Assembly: GCA_021781775.1 (NCBI GenBank)
Contig: JAJXWE010000070.1
Span: forward strand, 1-7,172
DNA length: 7,172 nt
Direction of reading: 5' to 3'
Origin: Pseudomonadota bacterium
Lineage (GTDB): Bacteria; Pseudomonadota; Gammaproteobacteria; Steroidobacterales; Steroidobacteraceae
In this document: in pieces, positions 1 to 6,912 of the stretch
Numbering within the stretch: the first letter of the stretch is position 1
Layout: each line of letters starts with the position of its first letter
Made by a program: the position numbers and the translations under genes
The notes under the pieces: model-generated
Databases searched by the model: none
What the model was told of the DNA's origin: nothing
The model's input: the letters and a program-made list of their open reading frames with translations, nothing else

Positions 1-61
1 CTTCCGCCGCCACCGCCGTCAAATCGCCGGCCGGCACACGCCGAAACGCGGCACCTGACTG

Positions 62-89
62 CCGCATGCGCCGCGCGCGGCGCATGCGG
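62..89. repeat. Perfect 28-bp palindrome downstream of fliK
   Basis: Bases 62-75 (ccgcatgcgccgcg) are followed with no spacer by their exact reverse complement at 76-89. It begins 6 nt past the fliK stop codon on the minus strand. In RNA it would fold into a very stable stem of about 12 bp with a 4-nt loop. No T-run follows on either strand (the minus strand continues CAGTCAGG; the plus strand continues TACGCC), so it is not a standard intrinsic terminator. It may be a transcript-stabilising or processing hairpin, a factor-assisted terminator, or a protein-binding or dispersed repeat. The remaining 61 bases to the window edge show no supportable gene start or promoter. Confidence 0.85.
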
Positions 90-95
90 TACGCC

Positions 96-1331
96 TCAGG
101 CGTAGGTATCGAGGAGTCCAGTCCCGGCAAGCACGCCGACGGTCGCGCCCTCTTCGACGGCGCCGACCTCCCCCACGGCGTTCGCCGCCGGGCGCACCGG
201 CCGACGCGACTCGCGCGGCGCCTCGTGCGAGACGCCCGAGTCGGTCAACGCCAGCCCCTGATTGGCGAACATCGTGCGCAGCTCCGGCAAGGCCTGGTTG
301 AGCGCCTGACGGGTTTCAGGTTGTGCTGCGCCGAACCACACGCTCGCCTGCCCGTGGCGTACCGAGATGCTTACCTGTACCGGCCCTAGGTGCTGCGGGG
401 TCACCTGCAGCGAGGCCGACTGCACGCCCTGGCGGGCCATCCAGGTGAGCTGCGCGCCGAGCTGTGCGCCCCAGCCGTCCGAACCGACAGGCGCGCTGAG
501 CGCGGCGCCCACGGCAGTGGGGGTGTGTACGGCCGCCGTCGTTCCGGCGGCCAACTGGCCGGCAGTGAGGGCCGCCGCGCCCGTAACCGCACTGGCGCTG
601 CTCGCGGCGGCACTCACCGCCGCAGCGGGCGAGCCTTGGACCGCGTGCGCCGCATCCCCGCTCGTCATCGCGACCACTCCGGCCTGCAGTGCGGACCGCT
701 GCGCGTCGTGCGCCGAGGCGCTGACGGTCCCGGCGACCGCACCCTGTGCCGGCGGCGACGCGCTGTTCGCCTTGGCCGTGGCGCCGAAATTGATACCGGG
801 CAGCGCGGGGGTGATGGGCACCGCCTGGCGTACCATCGCCATCGCGGTGCTTACGGGATCGGATTTGCCGGCCTTGTCCGCGCTGGGCGCGGCGGCCGTC
901 TTGACCGGCTTGCCGGTGCGGGCGCCGAGCGCCCGGGACGGGGCGGCGAGCGACTGTGCCAGCGTCGCGGAGAAATTCTGACTGCCGCCCGCCGTGGCTG
1001 CGACGGCTGGCGCCACGCCCGGCTGCGCAGCGCGGAGCCGCGCGCCCTTCGCAGCGCTCCTACCGCTCTTGGCGGCGTCGGCCTCGGCCCCGGGGCCTCC
1101 AGCGACGCCCGCTGGGCTCTGCTGTGCCGCATTACCCGAGGATGGCGTGGGTTTCGCGCCCGTGGACGGGCCGGCCTCGCTGCTGCCGGCTCCGCCCACG
1201 GCGGAAGCGGCGGCGGAATTCCCGCCCGAGGAGCCTGTGCCGAGCGCGGCGGACGCGGCGGCCGTGGAGGCGGCCGAGGACGGAGTTGGCGAGCGGCCCG
1301 CAGCGGCGGGCAGTACGACTTCAGGTGACAC
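96..1331 (-). CDS. fliK: Flagellar hook-length control protein FliK
   Basis: Exported ruler protein that measures hook length and switches the export gate from rod/hook to filament substrates. From the GTG at 1331 it has 411 residues, close to the Salmonella FliK (405). The first 280 or so residues are low-complexity and extremely rich in Ala, Ser, Gly and Thr, as expected for the poorly conserved ruler part. The C-terminal hook-length domain at about 286-366 is clear: GWGAQLGAQLTWMARQGVQS, ASLQVTPQHLGPVQVSISV, HGQASVWFGAAQPETRQAL and LPELRTMFANQGLAL. This is the part that contacts FlhB to switch specificity. A tail of about 45 residues ends in LLDTYA. The alternative ATG at 1373 would add 14 residues ([14 protein letters not shown]) and overlap fliJ by 53 nt; it has a weaker ribosome binding site. 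Domain recognition is firm, the start is less so. Confidence 0.92.
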   Translation of the reverse strand: MSPEVVLPAAAGRSPTPSSAASTAAASAALGTGSSGGNSAAASAVGGAGSSEAGPSTGAKPTPSSGNAAQQSPAGVAGGPGAEADAAKSGRSAAKGARLRAAQPGVAPAVAATAGGSQNFSATLAQSLAAPSRALGARTGKPVKTAAAPSADKAGKSDPVSTAMAMVRQAVPITPALPGINFGATAKANSASPPAQGAVAGTVSASAHDAQRSALQAGVVAMTSGDAAHAVQGSPAAAVSAAASSASAVTGAAALTAGQLAAGTTAAVHTPTAVGAALSAPVGSDGWGAQLGAQLTWMARQGVQSASLQVTPQHLGPVQVSISVRHGQASVWFGAAQPETRQALNQALPELRTMFANQGLALTDSGVSHEAPRESRRPVRPAANAVGEVGAVEEGATVGVLAGTGLLDTYA

Positions 1332-1776
1332 GCAGGTGACTCCCTCGGCTCCAGGACAATTGTGAGCGTTCATCGGTTTCGTGTTGATCGCGCCGATCGT
1401 CGGCGCGCTGCTCCTCGGCCCGCCAGTGCTTGGCCAGGGTATCGACCGCGGCGGCACGCCGGGCGGCGCCGCGCCAGTTTTCCAGCTCCGCCCCGCGCGC
1501 AACCTCGGTCTGCGTCAGGATCTGCCTCTGGTGATGCAGCGCCTCGTCGAGCCGGCTGAGAAAGACCTGGTACTCGCGCACCCCAGCACCGTCGAGGCCG
1601 GCCTGGGCGCGGCGGTTGAAGTCCTGCAGGTACGCATTGCGATACCCCTCGAGCTCCTCGAGGCGTGTCTGCGCCTCGCGCACGCGCTGCTCGCACACCG
1701 CAAGCGCCTCGGCCTTGCGACGCTCATGGTCATCGACCACGCGCTGCACCATGTCAATCCGTTGTGTTTTCTTCAT
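1321..1776 (-). CDS. fliJ: Flagellar export protein FliJ
   Basis: 151-residue, almost wholly helical protein (Salmonella homologue 147) that acts as a central stalk in the FliI ring and escorts export chaperones. The sequence is rich in charged residues and alanine and is expected to form an antiparallel coiled coil. Family-like landmarks are [20 protein letters not shown] near the N-terminus, [13 protein letters not shown] at about 41-53, and [20 protein letters not shown] at about 115-134 followed by DE. The last 15 or so residues ([15 protein letters not shown]) do not look like a FliJ end; their DNA also carries the fliK translation start signals. The ATG at 1776 overlaps the fliI stop as ATGA and has GAAGG 6 nt upstream. 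The family is poorly conserved in sequence, so position between fliI and fliK supports the call. Confidence 0.92.
   Translation of the reverse strand: MKKTQRIDMVQRVVDDHERRKAEALAVCEQRVREAQTRLEELEGYRNAYLQDFNRRAQAGLDGAGVREYQVFLSRLDEALHHQRQILTQTEVARGAELENWRGAARRAAAVDTLAKHWRAEEQRADDRRDQHETDERSQLSWSRGSHLRVT
1340..1346 (-). promoter_or_regulatory. Probable fliK ribosome binding site in the fliJ 3' end
   Basis: The minus strand reads GAGGGAG, then TCACCTGC (8 nt), then GTG at 1331-1329. The upstream ATG at 1373 has only ACGAAACCG before it. The strong site therefore favours the GTG as the fliK start and gives a short overlap with fliJ, like the other junctions here. Confidence 0.6.
1389..1407 (-). 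other. Hairpin-forming inverted repeat in the fliJ 3' end
   Basis: The arms CGCGCCGA and TCGGCGCG are perfect 8-bp complements around a 3-nt loop. The repeat lies inside fliJ, 15 nt upstream of the alternative fliK ATG (1373) and about 43 nt before the GC-rich ribosome binding site of the preferred GTG. No T-tract follows on the minus strand, so it is not a classical terminator. It may be chance in high-GC sequence. Confidence 0.4.
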
Positions 1777-3134
1777 GCCTTGCCTTCGGTGATGATCCCG
1801 TCGAGCGCAGCCAGACTGGTCGCGAGGTCAACCCGTTCACGCACGTCCTGCTGGAGAAACTGCTGCATGCTCGGCCACAGCGCGATCGCCTGATCGACGC
1901 GCGGGTCGCTGCCGCGCTGGTAGGCGCCGATCGCCACCAGGTCGCGATGCTGCTGATAAGTGGAGAGCACTTGGCGGAAGTGCCGCGCGCTCGCGAAATG
2001 TGCCGGCGCGACGATCTCATGCATGGCGCGGCTCACCGAGGCTTCGACATCGATGGCCGGGTAATGGCCGCTTTCGGCGATACGTCGCGAGAGCACGATG
2101 TGCCCATCGAGGATGGCGCGCGCGGCATCTGCGATCGGATCATTGTGATCGTCGCCCTCGGTGAGCACCGTGTAGAAGGCGGTGATCGACCCGGAGCCCT
2201 GCGGCCCGTTGCCGGCCCGCTCGACCAACTGTGGCAGGCGCGCAAAAACCGACGGCGGATAGCCCTTGGTCGCCGGCGCCTCGCCGATCGCCAGCGCGAT
2301 CTCGCGCTGCGCCTGCGCGAAGCGGGTGAGCGAGTCCATCAGCAGCAGGACACTCGCGCCTTGGTCGCGAAAGTATTCGGCGACTGCGGTGGCGAGCCAC
2401 GCGCCGTGCAGCCGCATCAGCGGCGGCGCGTCCGCCGGTGCCGCCACGACCACCGCGCGGGTGCGATCCTCGGGACCGAGGATGCGCTCGACGAATTCCT
2501 TCACTTCCCGACCGCGCTCGCCGATCAGCCCGACGACGATCACCTGCGCGCTCGTGTAGCGGGCCATCATGCCAAGCAGCATGCTCTTGCCGACGCCGCT
2601 GCCGGCGAACAGTCCGACACGTTGGCCGCGACCGATGGTCAGCAATGAGTTGATGGAGCGGATGCCGACGTCCAGCGGCTCGCTGATCGGCTGGCGCGCC
2701 AACGGATTGATCGGCTGGCCTGTCAGGCGGACCGTATCGGTACAGCCGAGAGGACCGAGCCCGTCGAGCGGTTGCGCCCTGCCGTCGATGATCCGGCCGA
2801 GCAGCTGCGTGCCGACCTGAACGGTGCCGGCGCGCTGGCGCGGAATGACCCGCGCATTCGGTCCCAGCCCGTGCGCATCGCCCGCCGGCATGAGAAAGAG
2901 GCGGTCGCCGGCAAAGCCCACGACCTCCGATTCGATGCGCTCCCCATTGCCGGCGATCACGTCACAGTAATCGCCCACCGCGGCCTGGCAGCCCGCCGCT
3001 TCCAGCGTCAGTCCCACCATGCGGGTCAGGGAACCCTCCACCGGGGGCAGCTCGGTCTGCTCGACCGCGCGCAGACTGCGGCGCAGAGCGGTGCTCCAGT
3101 TTGCAGTGCGCCGTGCCTCGCTCGCCGCGTTCAT
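1773..3134 (-). CDS. fliI: Flagellum-specific export ATPase FliI
   Basis: 453-residue ATPase, related to the F1 beta subunit, which hydrolyses ATP under the flagellar type III export gate. An N-terminal beta domain covers about 30-105. The catalytic domain has the Walker A loop AGSGVGKS at 177-184 (K183), [13 protein letters not shown] at about 202-214 with E206 in the catalytic-glutamate position, and Walker B SVLLLMD at 261-267. The type III ATPase signature [20 protein letters not shown] runs at 284-303. The C-terminal region (about 385-453) is the FliJ- and substrate-facing domain, containing [20 protein letters not shown]. All key residues are present, so it should be active. The ATG at 3134 overlaps the fliH stop as ATGA and is preceded by GGGGAA with a 5-nt spacer. 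Length and start agree with the family. Confidence 0.98.
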   Translation of the reverse strand: MNAASEARRTANWSTALRRSLRAVEQTELPPVEGSLTRMVGLTLEAAGCQAAVGDYCDVIAGNGERIESEVVGFAGDRLFLMPAGDAHGLGPNARVIPRQRAGTVQVGTQLLGRIIDGRAQPLDGLGPLGCTDTVRLTGQPINPLARQPISEPLDVGIRSINSLLTIGRGQRVGLFAGSGVGKSMLLGMMARYTSAQVIVVGLIGERGREVKEFVERILGPEDRTRAVVVAAPADAPPLMRLHGAWLATAVAEYFRDQGASVLLLMDSLTRFAQAQREIALAIGEAPATKGYPPSVFARLPQLVERAGNGPQGSGSITAFYTVLTEGDDHNDPIADAARAILDGHIVLSRRIAESGHYPAIDVEASVSRAMHEIVAPAHFASARHFRQVLSTYQQHRDLVAIGAYQRGSDPRVDQAIALWPSMQQFLQQDVRERVDLATSLAALDGIITEGKA

Positions 3135-3787
3135 GGCGCTTCCCCGGCGGCCGCGCGCGCGTTGGCGCGCTCATCGCCGAGTGCGTTGGCCGCGATGGCC
3201 GTGATTCGGCTCTCGAACCGCGCGTCGACGCGCGAGGACTCGCTTTGCACCACACAACCACCTCGTGCGAGCGTCGGATCCTCGACCAGCGTCCAGACGC
3301 GCTCACCGCTGCCAGCGAGCAGATGTTGGCGCAGTGTCGCGGCGTCTTCCGGATGCAGATGCACACGCACTTCGCGCGCCGCGAGCGGCAACTGCCCGAG
3401 CGATTCGCGCACGATGGCGATGATCTGTGAGGGATCGAGGCGCAGCTCGCGCCGCGCCAGCTGCTTGCCCACCGCGAGGGCGAGCTGTACGAGCTCGCTT
3501 TCGACCTCTGCGTCGAGCTGCTCGAGAGGGCGGGCCAGGGCGTCGAGCACCGCAGCGAGGCGGCCGCTGCGCTCCTCGAGCGCCGCGAGCCGGGCCTGGA
3601 TCTCGCCCTGGCCGCGCTCCAGACCCGCCTGATAGCCGCGCGCCTCGGCCTGCTGCAGCGTCTGGCGCACATCGCTTTCCTCGCGGCGACGCATCTCGGC
3701 GAGTCCGATGACCGGGCCGCTGACTTCCGGCAACTGCCAACGTTCGATCGTCGCGGCCGCCGCCGACCGGTTGCTGTGCTCAGACAA
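3131..3787 (-). CDS. fliH: Flagellar assembly protein FliH (ATPase regulator)
   Basis: Cytoplasmic protein that dimerises, binds and restrains the FliI ATPase, and links it to the C ring and export gate. From the TTG at 3787 it has 218 residues, near the Salmonella length of about 235. The N-terminus has [11 protein letters not shown] (about 12-22), whose tryptophan fits the C-ring-binding segment known from FliH. Then come the GxxxG-type helix [15 protein letters not shown] (about 49-63), a long coiled-coil stretch to about 95, and the FliH/SctL C-terminal domain (about 95-200) with [19 protein letters not shown] and [20 protein letters not shown]. The open frame runs upstream to 3913, but that extension is arginine/serine-rich shadow sequence over fliG. 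The next in-frame ATG (residue 32) would cut off the tryptophan segment. The gene overlaps fliG by 8 nt, and its stop shares ATGA with the fliI start. Confidence 0.92.
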   Translation of the reverse strand: MSEHSNRSAAAATIERWQLPEVSGPVIGLAEMRRREESDVRQTLQQAEARGYQAGLERGQGEIQARLAALEERSGRLAAVLDALARPLEQLDAEVESELVQLALAVGKQLARRELRLDPSQIIAIVRESLGQLPLAAREVRVHLHPEDAATLRQHLLAGSGERVWTLVEDPTLARGGCVVQSESSRVDARFESRITAIAANALGDERANARAAAGEAP

Positions 3788-4796
3788 ACTGTTCTCCCTT
3801 GCCAGCGAGCATGATGGTGCCTTCCTCGGCGAGCTTGCGCGCAAGCTTGAGGATCTCCTTCTGTGCGCCTTCGACTTCCGACACGCGCACCGGCCCCTTG
3901 GCCTCCAGGTCATCCTTGAGCATCTCCCCGGCGCGCTGCGACATGTTCTTGAAGATCTTCTCCTTCAGCGCATCGTCGGTACCCTTCAGGGCGAGCAGCA
4001 ACTGCTCGCTCGGCACCTGGCGCAGCAGCTCCTGCATGCCGCGGTCGTCGAGGTCGAGCAGATTATCGAACACGAACACCAGTTCCTCGATGCGCGCGGC
4101 GAGCGCCTCGTCGCTCTTGGCGACCTCTTCCATCAGCGCCGACTCTTGGCTCGGCTCGAGGAAATTGATGATGTTGGCGGCGGCCTTGGCGCCGCCGAGC
4201 ACCGAGCTCTTGCCGCCCATCCTGCCGGCGAATTGCTTCTCGATGATGTCGTCGAGCTCGCTGAGCGCACTCGGCTGAACGCCGTCGAGCTGGGCGATGC
4301 GCGCAACCACCTCGGGCCGCACATTGGCCGGCAGCATGGTCAGAACCTCGGCGGCCTGATCCGGATCGAGATAGGCGAGCACGATGGCGATGATCTGCGG
4401 ATGCTCCAGGCGGATCAGCTCGGAAACAGCACGGGAATCCATCCACTTCAGCGCCTCCAGCCCCTTGCCGGTGCGTCCGATGCTGATGCGGTCGATGATG
4501 CTCTCGGCCTTCTCCATGCCGAGTGCGTCGGTCAGCACTTTGCGCAGAAAGTCCTCCGCGCCGACGCCGACAGACGTCTGGTTGGCCGCGCCGCTCGTGA
4601 ACTCCGCGATTACGCCCTGCACCTCCTCAAGTGAGACATTGTTCAGGCGGGCCATGGCCGCGCCGATGCGCTGCACTTCGCGCGCGCCCATGTGCTTGAG
4701 CACTTGGGCCGCCTCGCCCTCCCCGAGGGTCAGCAGGAGGATTGCGGCGCGCTCGGTGCCGCTGCGCGCCGATTCTCTGGCGTTGTGGTCACTCAT
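3780..4796 (-). CDS. fliG: Flagellar motor switch protein FliG
   Basis: 338-residue cytoplasmic rotor protein that sits on FliF, binds FliM and contacts the stator to produce torque. Family length is matched (about 330-340). The N-terminal domain (about 12-105, RSGTERAAILLLTLGEGEAA) binds FliF. The middle domain carries the EHPQ motif at 131-134 used in FliM binding. A Gly-rich hinge lies at about 194-202 (GGKSSVLGG). The C-terminal domain keeps the torque-helix charges: by alignment with the E. coli protein, K271, R288, D295, D296 and R304 correspond to K264, R281, D288, D289 and R297. All five are conserved, so a normal switch is expected. The ATG at 4796 is preceded by GGGTGGG, a modest Shine-Dalgarno inside the end of fliF, and overlaps the fliF TGA by 8 nt. 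Confidence 0.98.
   Translation of the reverse strand: MSDHNARESARSGTERAAILLLTLGEGEAAQVLKHMGAREVQRIGAAMARLNNVSLEEVQGVIAEFTSGAANQTSVGVGAEDFLRKVLTDALGMEKAESIIDRISIGRTGKGLEALKWMDSRAVSELIRLEHPQIIAIVLAYLDPDQAAEVLTMLPANVRPEVVARIAQLDGVQPSALSELDDIIEKQFAGRMGGKSSVLGGAKAAANIINFLEPSQESALMEEVAKSDEALAARIEELVFVFDNLLDLDDRGMQELLRQVPSEQLLLALKGTDDALKEKIFKNMSQRAGEMLKDDLEAKGPVRVSEVEGAQKEILKLARKLAEEGTIMLAGKGEQFV
3794..3799 (-). promoter_or_regulatory. fliH ribosome binding site inside the end of fliG
   Basis: The minus strand reads AGGGAG, then AACAGT (6 nt), then TTG at 3787-3785. The Shine-Dalgarno lies in the last codons of fliG and is the main reason for choosing the TTG as the fliH start. Confidence 0.7.
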
Positions 4797-6537
4797 CGTT
4801 GCCCACCCAGCCGCGCACCACCTGCGCGACTCGCTTTGGATCCTGACTCACCATGGCGCGCGCGTTGGCGAGCTGCTGCTCGTGCGAGAGCGCCTTGACG
4901 ACCGCTTCCTTCTGCGCCTGGGGACCGGGCTCGCTGGCGCCGTCCATGCCGATCTGTGCGGGTGCCGCCGAGCGAACCGCCGGCGTGAGCAGCGAGCGTA
5001 CCAGGGGACGCAGCACCGCCAGCACCAGCACGAGCACCGCGATCAGGCCAGCGCCGATCTTCACCAGGCTCCAGAACAGCGCCCGCTGCCACAGCGGCGG
5101 GGCCTCGAACTGTCCGCCGGCGGAATGCTGCAGATCGAGCGGCTCGTTGACCACACTCACGCTGTCGCCGCGCGCTGCGTTGAAGCCAACTGCATCCTTC
5201 ACCAACTGGGTGATGCGCGCGAGCTCCGGCGCCGCCAGCGGCACCTGCTTGACTTTACCGTTCGCAGCGGGGACGGTGCGGTAGCCGACCAGCACCGCCA
5301 CCGTGAGGCGGCGAACCTGGCCCGGCGGCTGGCGCGAGTAATCGAGGGTGCGGTCGATTTCGTAATTGCGTGTGACGTTGCTCGAGACGACGTTGGGGCC
5401 GCCCGGCACGCCGCCGACCGGCTCGACCGCGCTGGTCGCGGCAGCGGCGTTGGTTGCGCCCGGCTGCGCCCCCGGGGTCCTCGGCCCGGCGGCGGCACCG
5501 GCCGTGGCGGCTTTGCTCGGCGGGCTGCTCGAGGTGGACTGGCCCGCCTGATTCGTCTTGGCGGCAGCCTTGCTCTGCGCCGGCGGGGCAAGCGTGCCCG
5601 GCGCCGGTGGAGTGTTCGACAGCGAGCCGGGCACACCGCCGGCACCGCCGCTGGCGTTGCGCTGCTCGGAGATCTGCTCGCTGCGCACGATCTGGCTGTT
5701 CGGCGTGTAGGTCTCTTGCGCCTGCTCGCGCGAGCCGGTATTCAGCTCCGCAACCACATCGGCGTGCACGAGCCCGGGTCCGACCAGCGGGGTGAGCAGC
5801 GCGACGATGCGCCGCGCGTCATCGTTCTCGATGCGGTGCACCAGGTCGAAATTCTGCTCATCGACGGCGTACTGGCTGGTGCCCTGCGGACCGGACAGCA
5901 ACTGCCCGTTCTGGTCGACCACCGTTACGTGCGCGGGAGAAAGATTCGGCACGCTCGAGGCAACCAGGTTCACGATCGCCTGTACCTGCTCGGGGCCGAG
6001 CACGCTACCGGAGCGCAGCTGCACGAAGACCGAGGCGCTGGCGGCGGTCTGATCGCTGACGAAAACCGACTGGCGCGGCACCGCGAGATTGACCCGCGCG
6101 GCGGCGACCTGCTGCATGCTGGCAATGGTATGGGCGAGTTCCGCCTCGAGCGCGTGCTGGTAACGCACGTTCTCGATGAACTGGCTGACGCCGAAACCCG
6201 ACCCCTTGTCGAGCGCGGCGAAGCTGTCACCCTGCGTGACGCCCTGGCCAGCGAGTTTCAGCCGCGCCGCATCGAGCTGCTCGGCGGGCACTTCCACGCC
6301 GTTGGTGCTCGGGTCGAGCTGGTAGGGGATCTGCGCGCCCTGCAGCGCCTGCACGACCTGCGCCTCCTCCTGGGGCGAGAGGTTCGCATACAGGAGACTG
6401 TACGTTGGGCCACGCGACCACAGCACGATCCAGACACCGGCGGCGACGGCCGCTGCGATACCGATCAGCAGCAGCAGGGGACGCAGGCTCGCCGGGACGG
6501 CGGGCATCGAGGGCAAAGCGGTAGATTCGGCTGCCAT
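4789..6537 (-). CDS. fliF: Flagellar MS-ring protein FliF
   Basis: 582-residue inner-membrane protein whose multimer forms the MS ring, the base of the flagellum and housing of the export gate. A first membrane helix lies at about 20-40 (LRPLLLLIGIAAAVAAGVWIVLW). The YscJ/FliF ring-building region follows at about 46-225, with family signatures such as YSLLYANLSPQEEAQVVQAL and a segment around 116-160 (GFGVSQFIENVRYQHALEAE, then ARVNLAVPRQSVF). The FliF C-terminal periplasmic domain is split by a low-complexity insert at about 296-384 and resumes at NYEIDRTLDYSRQPPGQVRR (391-410). A second membrane helix is at about 488-510. The cytoplasmic tail ends in QLANARAMVSQDPKRVAQVV and RGWVGNDE, the expected FliG-binding helix. 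The ATG at 6537 has no clear Shine-Dalgarno (TAGTGAATTGCT lies before it), so initiation probably depends on coupling to fliE. The stop overlaps the fliG start by 8 nt (ATGAGTGA). Confidence 0.97.
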   Translation of the reverse strand: MAAESTALPSMPAVPASLRPLLLLIGIAAAVAAGVWIVLWSRGPTYSLLYANLSPQEEAQVVQALQGAQIPYQLDPSTNGVEVPAEQLDAARLKLAGQGVTQGDSFAALDKGSGFGVSQFIENVRYQHALEAELAHTIASMQQVAAARVNLAVPRQSVFVSDQTAASASVFVQLRSGSVLGPEQVQAIVNLVASSVPNLSPAHVTVVDQNGQLLSGPQGTSQYAVDEQNFDLVHRIENDDARRIVALLTPLVGPGLVHADVVAELNTGSREQAQETYTPNSQIVRSEQISEQRNASGGAGGVPGSLSNTPPAPGTLAPPAQSKAAAKTNQAGQSTSSSPPSKAATAGAAAGPRTPGAQPGATNAAAATSAVEPVGGVPGGPNVVSSNVTRNYEIDRTLDYSRQPPGQVRRLTVAVLVGYRTVPAANGKVKQVPLAAPELARITQLVKDAVGFNAARGDSVSVVNEPLDLQHSAGGQFEAPPLWQRALFWSLVKIGAGLIAVLVLVLAVLRPLVRSLLTPAVRSAAPAQIGMDGASEPGPQAQKEAVVKALSHEQQLANARAMVSQDPKRVAQVVRGWVGNDE

Positions 6538-6546
6538 AGCAATTCA

Positions 6547-6900
6547 CTACATCTGCATGTTCATGATGTCCTGATAAGCGCTGATCAGACGGTTGCGCAC
6601 CTCGGTGAGGGCGCGGAACGAGACACTCGCCTTTTCCATCTGCAGCACCACCTGCGGCAGCGACACACCGGGCACACCGCGCGAAAACGCGTCGGCGAGC
6701 CCGTTGGCACGCTGCTCGCTCTGATTCACCGCGTCGATTCCCTGCTTGAGAATCGAGGCGAATGCACTCGCGCCGCTCGCCGGCTGCGCGCCCGGCGCGC
6801 CCGGCGCGGCGAGCGGCGTTGGCCGCGGCGCATCCAGGCGCACCTGCGAGGACATCGCACGGATCTGCGCCAGCACTTGATCAATGGCCATTTGGCTCAT
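6547..6900 (-). CDS. fliE: Flagellar hook-basal body protein FliE
   Basis: Small 117-residue protein that joins the MS ring to the proximal rod and is among the first substrates of the flagellar export gate. The C-terminal two thirds match the family: AFASILKQGIDAVNQSEQRA at about 46-65, then a helical end, about 87-117, containing VLQMEKASVSFRALTEVRNR and closing in LISAYQDIMNMQM, the family's most conserved part. The N-terminal 45 residues are variable and include an Ala/Pro/Gly-rich stretch at about 29-45. Length is close to the enterobacterial homologue (about 104). The open frame continues upstream into fleR, but the ATG at 6900 is chosen for its strong Shine-Dalgarno and because MSQMAIDQVL begins like FliE. 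It starts 10 nt after fleR and ends at TAG, 9 nt before fliF. Confidence 0.96.
   Translation of the reverse strand: MSQMAIDQVLAQIRAMSSQVRLDAPRPTPLAAPGAPGAQPASGASAFASILKQGIDAVNQSEQRANGLADAFSRGVPGVSLPQVVLQMEKASVSFRALTEVRNRLISAYQDIMNMQM
6786..6808. repeat. 9-bp tandem repeat within fliE
   Basis: On the plus strand the unit gcgcgcccg occurs at 6786-6794 and again at 6795-6803, followed by a 5-bp partial copy. Nine bases keep the frame, and the units encode the Ala-Pro-Gly repetition in FliE's variable N-terminal region. It is a small tract that could gain or lose units without a frameshift; no function is implied. Confidence 0.6.
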
Positions 6901-6906
6901 GGGGGT

Positions 6907-6912
6907 CTCCTC
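6907..6912 (-). promoter_or_regulatory. fliE ribosome binding site overlapping the fleR stop
   Basis: On the minus strand the fleR stop TGA runs straight into GGAG, giving TGAGGAGACCCCC before the fliE ATG at 6900. The GAGGAG core ends 6 nt from the ATG, a good Shine-Dalgarno distance. It fixes the fliE start at 6900 rather than at upstream in-frame codons, and ties fliE translation to termination of the regulator gene. Confidence 0.75.

Noticed and set aside
19..46. A TCAAA ... GCCGAAA pair on the plus strand resembling a flagellar sigma-28 promoter
   Set aside because: The spacing is about 2 nt too long, the match is partial, and it would fire into the antisense strand of fliK.
1..61. Possible start of fliL or end of a convergent gene at the left edge
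   Set aside because: No start codon with a ribosome binding site is seen on the minus strand. The short plus-strand frame to the stop at 56-58 is too small and featureless to identify.
367..1328. Plus-strand open frames opposite fliK
   Set aside because: They are reverse readings of the Ala-rich FliK repeats. Products rich in Arg, Gly and Ala with no family resemblance are expected from that composition.
1665..4634. Other long plus-strand frames (about 1665-2648, 2772-3632 and 3708-4634) that might form an antisense operon
   Set aside because: Each mirrors fliI, fliH or fliG, with low-complexity composition typical of codon-bias shadows. I saw no domain motifs or organised start signals.
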